A stretch of 64,000 nucleotides of DNA from Petaurus breviceps papuanus (taxonomy: Eukaryota; Chordata; Mammalia; Diprotodontia; Petauridae). The position numbers and the translations under genes are program-made. Under the pieces are notes generated by a model. That model had not been told where the DNA came from. It saw only the letters and a list, made by a program, of their open reading frames with translations, and did no database searches. The stretch is taken from assembly GCA_028583685.1 (NCBI GenBank), contig JAMXIF010000031.1, forward strand, positions 3,849,610 through 3,913,609, given 5' to 3'. Shown piece after piece: positions 57,961-64,000 of the stretch. Within the stretch, counting starts at the first letter, position 1. Every line of letters starts with the position of its first letter.

Positions 57961-60675
57961 ATATATAATGGTTTCATTAAGGAAAAAGGGATGTTTGGTC
58001 TATCCCTCCCCCTTAACCCCACACCTCCCATCTTTGCAGGGAATAAGGGAAAAAATAGAAATAGTTCATCACAGAACACAATGAGATATTTAATGTGAAT
58101 ACTCTTTGCTGCATTATCAAATTTCTTATAAAAGTCTGTTTGCCTACCTTATAAGGACAGCAGCGTCAAAAACATCTGTACTGCATGGTCGCTGTGCAAA
58201 TATGAGTTTTGTAATGTATGAAACACTATGTCAACTGTACTTAAAGTATATAATATGCTACTCATTTTCAATAATATGCAATATTATACTACTAAATATT
58301 GAATGCCATCCTAAAGATTGATTTTTAAATACATACTATTTTCCAAATCAGTCTTTATAAAACAGTTGTTTTCCAACAAAGCTCATCAATATTTTAAAAA
58401 GTGGCTTTCTCAAGGACAGCTTAACTATATTGTATTCCCTCAAGTCAAATATTGTAATAAAAACTGCATCTGCTCTTTAGCAGTTTTCATCATACCAAAA
58501 ATCTGCTACAATACAGTATGTTTCTTTTTTCTAAGGAATGTAACTACTAGTCCTGAAACAGATATTTAATGTTTTAGCGATTTGGTAACAAACATTAACT
58601 GTGGCTATGGAAAAAGTAAATCCTACATTGTCCTTTTTTATTTAAAAAAAAAAAAAGTTTATCAGTAAAGATCAAAACTTCTACCAACTTAACATTCAGG
58701 TTTGTATCAAGTTCTCTAAGCCAATGTCACTTACAAAACCAATTCCCACCCCACCTATTTGCATGCATTAAAACTACCAGAAGACATCAAAAACATTCCA
58801 GGATATCGCTGAAAACAGCAATGTTATATTTATATACAAATCACAGGCAAATATTAAATACATTTAGAAAACACCTGAAGAACACTAGGATGTGAATCAA
58901 AATGATTCTGTAAAGATTCCAGTTCATATTACAATATAATACTAACTGGGAGTACTGGTCTCTGCTATTTTTGTATACGTTTACAAACACACGGATAAGA
59001 AAAAAGATAATTAGCTTAATCTAGCTAGTAAGTTATCTTATTCATAGCTAGGAGAAATGCTTATCAACAGAGTAAGAAAAAGTAACACTACTTTATTCCC
59101 ACTGCCTATATGGTCTCAGCCCTAAAAGGACATCAAAATCCAGGACATAAAGTCTGTACAGTCAGCTTTTTTCTCCATTTCTGACTATTATAGAACAGTT
59201 AACTATATTTCATATTATGGTGCCATTACATCTTCATACTGTATTTACCAAGAATACTTCCTTAAAGTTTTTTCACTATGACCTGACAAACTTTTATGAA
59301 ACTCACAATTCTGATGCTGTATAAAGAAACAAGAAGCTTTTGCCTTTGGCAGAACCTTATCTGACTAACTGATTGATTGGGGTTGTTTTATTAATGCTTT
59401 ACAATTTATAATCCAGCTCAGCATTCTGAATAACTTGCTACCATTCTGGCTCAGATCAGCCATATTACTCTGCCAGGTTCAACATTACTTGATGTATAAA
59501 CATTACAGTCTCGTCCACCCACCCAACAGCAAAAGCAACACCACTCAATAAGGCGAGCTCCCCGCTATGTAATCCAGTCCTTATAACCTTGGACTGTAGT
59601 AATCATATAGAAAAAAGAAGAAAGAAAAACAAAACATTAAGAACCCTTCCTACACTCCCACCCCCACCGGAGCAACTTCTCCAGCTCTCAAGACGCCCCC
59701 AGCAGAATATAGGAAGAGAGGAGAGGGAGGAAGAAAAAGCCAAGCTGAAGAAAGTAGATCCGACTTTACTGGGGGAGGTGGCAAAAAACGGCATGGATAA
59801 GAACGGGAGCCGATCCACTGCCTGAAGCTTTTTAGGCTCAGAGCACCTCACCTACTAATAACCCTTTACTCACTGGATACAAGTACTCCACCACTTACAG
59901 CTAACTGCAGGAAAATTACGGGAGACTGAAGGATTCTGTAACATTCTGAAATGAAGTTGGCTACAGATGTAAGGAAGAAACTTGTTAGTCAATTTTGGCT
60001 GATATTAACATTTACAATCTAAGTAACATAACCCCAAAACTATTTGCCTGCCATATTAACCCCTAAAGTGCCCACGACAAAACAATGCCAGCATCCACTG
60101 GGTCTATGTGAACTCCTTACTAGACCAACAAAACTTTAGATTTTTTTTAAACCAAAGCATAAATTAAAACAATTCTGCTTTATAAAAATTCCTCAAGTCA
60201 CCAATTCATTACACTTTTAATTTCTTTATGATTGCAATTCCATTTCAGAATCTTCCCCCAATTTGGAATTGAATTTGGCTTCAAATTCTGGCTAGAGAAT
60301 TTCAGACTCCATAAGCAATGCTCCTTTTAAACTCTATCTAATCCACTAAAAATCCAGCCAAATGTTTCCTACTCTTGGTGTTGAGCAAAAACAAAAGAAA
60401 CATTATGTAACTTGAGTCCACTTGTATTGCTCTAATAAACTAACCAATATAATACCAGCTTAAAAACAGAGTGGACATGGTTACAAAAGATTTCATGTTA
60501 AACACACATAAACAAAAGTAAGCATCTTTAATTGTTCTAAAATTTTATCTATGGGGCTTCAGTTCTTTAAAGTGTGGGGGAGGAGGGGAGTGAAGGATGC
60601 TACTAACTTTGTTTCTCCAAGGTTAACAGGTCACCTTTTGAAATTCTTCAAATTAATCTTTAAAAGTATATTCTT
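57961..60675. other. Repeat-free 2.7-kb stretch
   Basis: The longest interval here with no recognised repeat, and with more CpGs than its surroundings (58,150-58,200; 59,540-59,820). It has exon-like segments on the minus strand (see findings) but nothing identifiable. A 78-codon plus-strand frame at 59,589-59,825 has no recognised similarity. Confidence 0.4.
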
Positions 60676-60978
60676 GGGGCAGCCAGGTAGCACAGCCCAG
60701 TAAGAGCACCGGCTCCAGTGTAGGGATGACCCGGGGATCGAATCCGGGCTCACACACTTAGCACCCACCCAGAAACACCTGGCTGTGTAACCTTGAGCAA
60801 GTTACTTAACCCCAATTGCTTAGGGGAGGCCAGGTGGCTCAGCAAGTTAGAGCACTGGCTCTAGTGTCGACGACCTGGGGATCAAATCCGGGCTCAGATA
60901 CTTAGCACCACACCCAGAAATAAGTGGCCCTGTAACCTTGAGCAAGTTACTTAACCCCGATTGCTTTAAAAAAAAAAA
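60676..60978 (+). mobile_element. Dimeric tRNA-derived SINE, second copy
   Basis: Left monomer 60,676-60,822 ('agcacccacccagaaacacc', ending 'ccaattgctta'). Right monomer 60,823-60,978 ('ggggaggccaggtggctcag', 'accacacccagaaataagtg', A-tail). The junction is identical to 29,855/29,856. The duplication at its ends is weak ('taaaagtatat' / 'taaagaatatat'). Confidence 0.88.
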
Positions 60979-62505
60979 TAGTAAAGAATATATGAAATCA
61001 CCCATTGTGAACTTGGTACAGCAGTACTCTCTTCCACACATATTAAGTAAAATCCAGAATGCTCTCTTCATGTGCTGATGAAAGATAGAGGACAAAACAC
61101 ATGGTTATTAAATCAGAGTGCTAACAAAGCAGTTTACAGTTAGGAGCCTCAGAATTTTAATTTAAAAGTAAAAGGCAGATACAACAATCTAGTTTTTAAA
61201 TCCAAGATTTAAAAAAAAATTTTTCATGTACTTTCATATCGTATACACAAGAATGTGTTTCAACAGTAATATTATTAAGCACCTACTGCCAGGAATCGAG
61301 CCTACAAAGTAAAGTAGAAGACAGGCAAACTATATGAATTTTTAAAAACCATTTTTCTACAATTAAAAGCCTGGATTAAGCTTCAGGTGGCAAATTTCTA
61401 TTCCAAGGCAGTAAGTTCACAAAATATTTTTAGAAAGCACTATTTACCTTCTGAACCTGATTTTCATCTACAAAAATAATCCCTTAATGGGATAATAAAA
61501 ATATATTTGTTAAATATTTCAATATAATTTCATTTCAAAATTTTTCCCTCATTTCTCATTTTCGGTATTTATGCTAGAATTGAGTATGTTACAGAAGCCA
61601 AGCATATTAAAATAATTTATGTCAGCTATAAGCATACTACTTATTTTAAAAGAAAACTACTCTACCTTTTTCTCATTATCATAGCCCAGAACCACAACTA
61701 CAAAAACTACATCAAGCACAGTGCAATAAAGTACTTAGTAAAAGCATGTTACTCTTGTTCAACAGCTATCAACATGAACATCCAGAAAAAAAACAGTAGG
61801 GAAAGGAAAGGAAGAACAAGCCACAGAAAAGAGATAAATCTTTTTTCATTTCATTTTACTTTTTGTAAACACTTTATACTTTATATTAATATTTTTACCT
61901 GTAAATTTCAAAATAATTTTCCATCATGAATATGAGAAATCTAACTTTTCACTTCCATTACATATGAAATACTGAGAATAGACACTAATCTTTATAAGGC
62001 AGATAACAAAGTTAAAACTTAAAGGAGTTTTCTGTTCCTGGTACTAAAGTCTACTAACTAGCAAAGAATAGAAATAAAATTACATTCAAGAATAAGACAT
62101 TTCCCCCAACTACTCAGTTATTCTAAGGAGAAAAAAAAGAATTTCTCAACTGGCAAAAGTCATATTTCAAATATTACTCTGAGTCTGAGATAAATTGTAG
62201 GACCAACAAGAGATGGTAGTACATGTAGATTGTTGGAAGAAAGCAATTTAAGAACAAATTAAATGAAAATTTGAAAATTAAATGCTGTATTTATCATAAA
62301 AATACTACTATGTCTTCCTAAGAAAAGAATTGATTTACTCAACTAAAATAAATGTTATATACTAAAACTGACTCTATAATACTACTTCTAATTTTAAAAA
62401 TTCATCAATACCAATTACCATCCTGAAAAGGTGACAACTGACAATGGTGACCTTCAAGTAATAAAAAGCTGAGTTTATTGTAAAATGTAAGGCTAGTGAA
62501 ATTAA
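60979..62505. other. No recognised feature
   Basis: 1.5 kb AT-rich unique sequence. Confidence 0.4.
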
Positions 62506-62507
62506 TA

Positions 62508-62921
62508 CCGTGTTTCCCCGATAATAAGACCTATCCCGAAAATAAGCCCTCCCCTTACTGTGTAAGATTCCTCTAAAAGCCCTCCCCCGAAAATAAGCCC
62601 TATTGAGATTGCTACTGTAGTGAAGGTGATCCCCTGCGCTACACCCTACATTACGGTACCCTCTGTATGTACCGCCCCCGCCCCCGGCTCCCACCCCCCA
62701 CCCCGGTGAAACGCACGCTGCGCTCCAAGCTGCATCCAATCAGAGCTGCAGCAGTGAGCGCGTCATCCTGTCTAGTGATTTGCTTGCTGGCACCATTGAG
62801 AGCAGTGCCGCGGAGGAGAGCTGAGGCAGGACAACATAAGCCCTCCCCTGAAAATAAGCCCTCTGGTGTTTTTCTTTCCAAAAAAAAAATAAGACAGTGT
62901 CTTATTATCGGGGAAACACGG
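62508..62921. mobile_element. TA-flanked MITE, Tc1/mariner-like, with GC-rich core
   Basis: 414 bp. The terminal inverted repeats 'ccgtgtttccccgataataa' and onward match perfectly over 23 bases, and TA lies on both sides (62,506-62,507; 62,922-62,923). Inside, the motif '(c)ccgaaaataagccct' occurs three times near the ends. The core (62,660-62,820) is GC- and CpG-rich, with 'ccgcccccgccccc' and 'ccaatcag'. No transposase frame is present, so it is non-autonomous. TA target sites indicate the Tc1/mariner superfamily, but I cannot name the family. Confidence 0.88.
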
Positions 62922-62923
62922 TA

Positions 62924-63130
62924 AATTTATTTAATAATGTTTATTATTTTATTATATAATACATTATGCATACTATATATTATTTATTAAAATAAATAAT
63001 GAATAATTTAATAAAATTAATAAATCGGGAGATTGATGTTTACAATTCCTACATACCTCTTGGATACATATTTTTAAAAACTCAATGTAAATTTCAGGTT
63101 GTGTTTTAGAAACCCAATATAGTCCTAAAG
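62924..63130. other. Very AT-rich spacer
   Basis: Runs of 'ttattattttattatataat' type text, nothing else recognised. Confidence 0.4.
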
Positions 63131-63134
63131 TCAT

Positions 63135-63352
63135 AGACTCAGTGCTATAACTCAGAACACTGGGCCTGAATTTAGGAAGATCTGCATTCAAATCCAGTCT
63201 CATACACTCCCTAGATGATTAACACTGGGCAAGTTACTTGACCTCTGTTTGCCTTAATCCACTGGCAAAGGAAATGGAAAACCACTCCAGTATCTTTGCC
63301 AAGAAAACCCCATACAGAGTCATGAAGAGTCAGATATGACAGAACAACGTTA
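63135..63352 (+). mobile_element. Mar1-type CORE-SINE, sense
   Basis: 'ctgcattcaaatccagtctc', 'gggcaagttacttgacctct', 'ggaaaaccactccagtatct', 'ttgccaagaaaaccccatac', 'catgaagagtcagatatgac'. Same family as 4,690 and 18,262. Confidence 0.75.
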
Positions 63353-64000
63353 GAAGAAAAAGTTTAGTGATACAAACCAACATTATACTTATGTTTTTAT
63401 ATAGCTATCCCTTGTATACATGGCAGCATTGAACAACTGATAAGCATCAGAAGCAACCAAGAGAAAAGATCCATTTCCAGAATAAAGCCTAGATGGTGCT
63501 AATTGAATAGTTCCTTACTACTCCAGGGAAAATCCCAGAGGAGGAAGGAAGAGGTGACAAAAGAAGGAAAGGTAAATTCAAAGAAAAAGAAACTGAAGAG
63601 AATAAGAAATGAAGAGTACAGTGAGGACATGCAAGCAGAAAAAGAAAATAGGAGCAAAGGAGAGCAGAGAAAGCTAAAATTTCTATCATTCACTATGGGA
63701 AAAACATTTCCCCTCCCCCCATTTATAACTAAAATAAAACTCCATGAGGTGAATTAATTTTTTCTCCAACAGTGTCAGTCACATACACAAAAAGTACCTT
63801 AGTGAAAGGAATAACAAATTGCACCCAAAAAATTGGTTTGATTCGATTTAGGTACCCATTTAGGATAGAGACTAGATCTGTGATCTCACTGATAAAGGGA
63901 ACTCTCTGGAAAGAGGAAAATTCACTTTACCAAAGCAGGTCTTCGCTTTACTTGAATCTTACAGTCTGGGAGACTAAAGTAACTTTGCAGGGTCACACAA
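63353..64000. other. No recognised feature
   Basis: Purine-rich segment 63,530-63,690, otherwise unremarkable to the window end. Confidence 0.4.

Noticed and set aside
59589-59825. 78-codon plus-strand frame (…EEREEEKAKLKKVDPTLLGE…) as a gene
   Set aside because: It lacks an ATG at its start, has no clear splice sites and no similarity I recognise. The purine-rich composition alone can keep such a frame open.
62374-62881. Frames rich in 'RAYFRG' and glycine across the MITE
   Set aside because: They translate the repeated 'aaaataagccct' motif and the GC-rich core. There is no transposase similarity.

Overview
The window looks like marsupial nuclear DNA: AT-rich, very repeat-dense, and without any complete host protein-coding gene that I can recognise. 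The main evidence is the repeat fauna. There are about two dozen tRNA-derived CORE-SINEs of the WSINE1/opossum-SINE1 kind (head 'ggggcagctaggtgg', B-box 'gttcaaatcc', tail 'cacttaaccccaattgcc'), Mar1/MIR-type SINEs, marsupial-type L1s, half-L1 (HAL1) elements, and old L2 and CR1/L3 fragments. I cannot name the species. The window is probably intronic or intergenic.

Layout. 1-850: short tandem duplications (a 48/57-bp minisatellite and smaller pairs). 850-8,400: mostly unique AT-rich DNA with L2 3' ends, SINEs, a 5'-truncated HAL1 and a decayed L1. 8,440-11,440: a sense L2 split by an antisense L2 that still shows the RT box YADD. 11,440-20,590: mainly unique sequence with scattered SINEs. 20,590-23,090: a nest of old sense L1, antisense L1 and a full-length RPL9 processed pseudogene. 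23,090-31,700: old L1, MIR and SINE copies, including a dimeric SINE at 29,709. 31,727-41,907: a HAL1 split by a nearly full-length L1, which is itself split by a young 5'-truncated L1 and contains a 100-N assembly gap. 42,900-47,900: two more HAL1 copies, one full length with an open ORF1 and a perfect target-site duplication (TSD). 49,474-51,132: a young L1 3' fragment with an open ORF2 end. 51,850-53,130: a decayed antisense CR1/L3. 56,600-57,960: an older L1. 57,960-60,670: a repeat-free stretch. 60,676: a second dimeric SINE. 62,508-62,921: a TA-flanked MITE with perfect terminal inverted repeats (TIRs) and a GC-rich core.

The elements fit one system. L1 supplies reverse transcriptase and endonuclease. 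HAL1 carries only ORF1. The SINEs, HAL1s and the RPL9 copy all end in A-tails and sit between 9-17-bp TSDs, as L1-driven insertions do. The most interesting points are the intact HAL1, the homology of its post-ORF1 region to the L1 inter-ORF spacer, the dimeric SINE seen twice with the same junction, and the MITE. A few exon-like segments are reported as weak hypotheses only.
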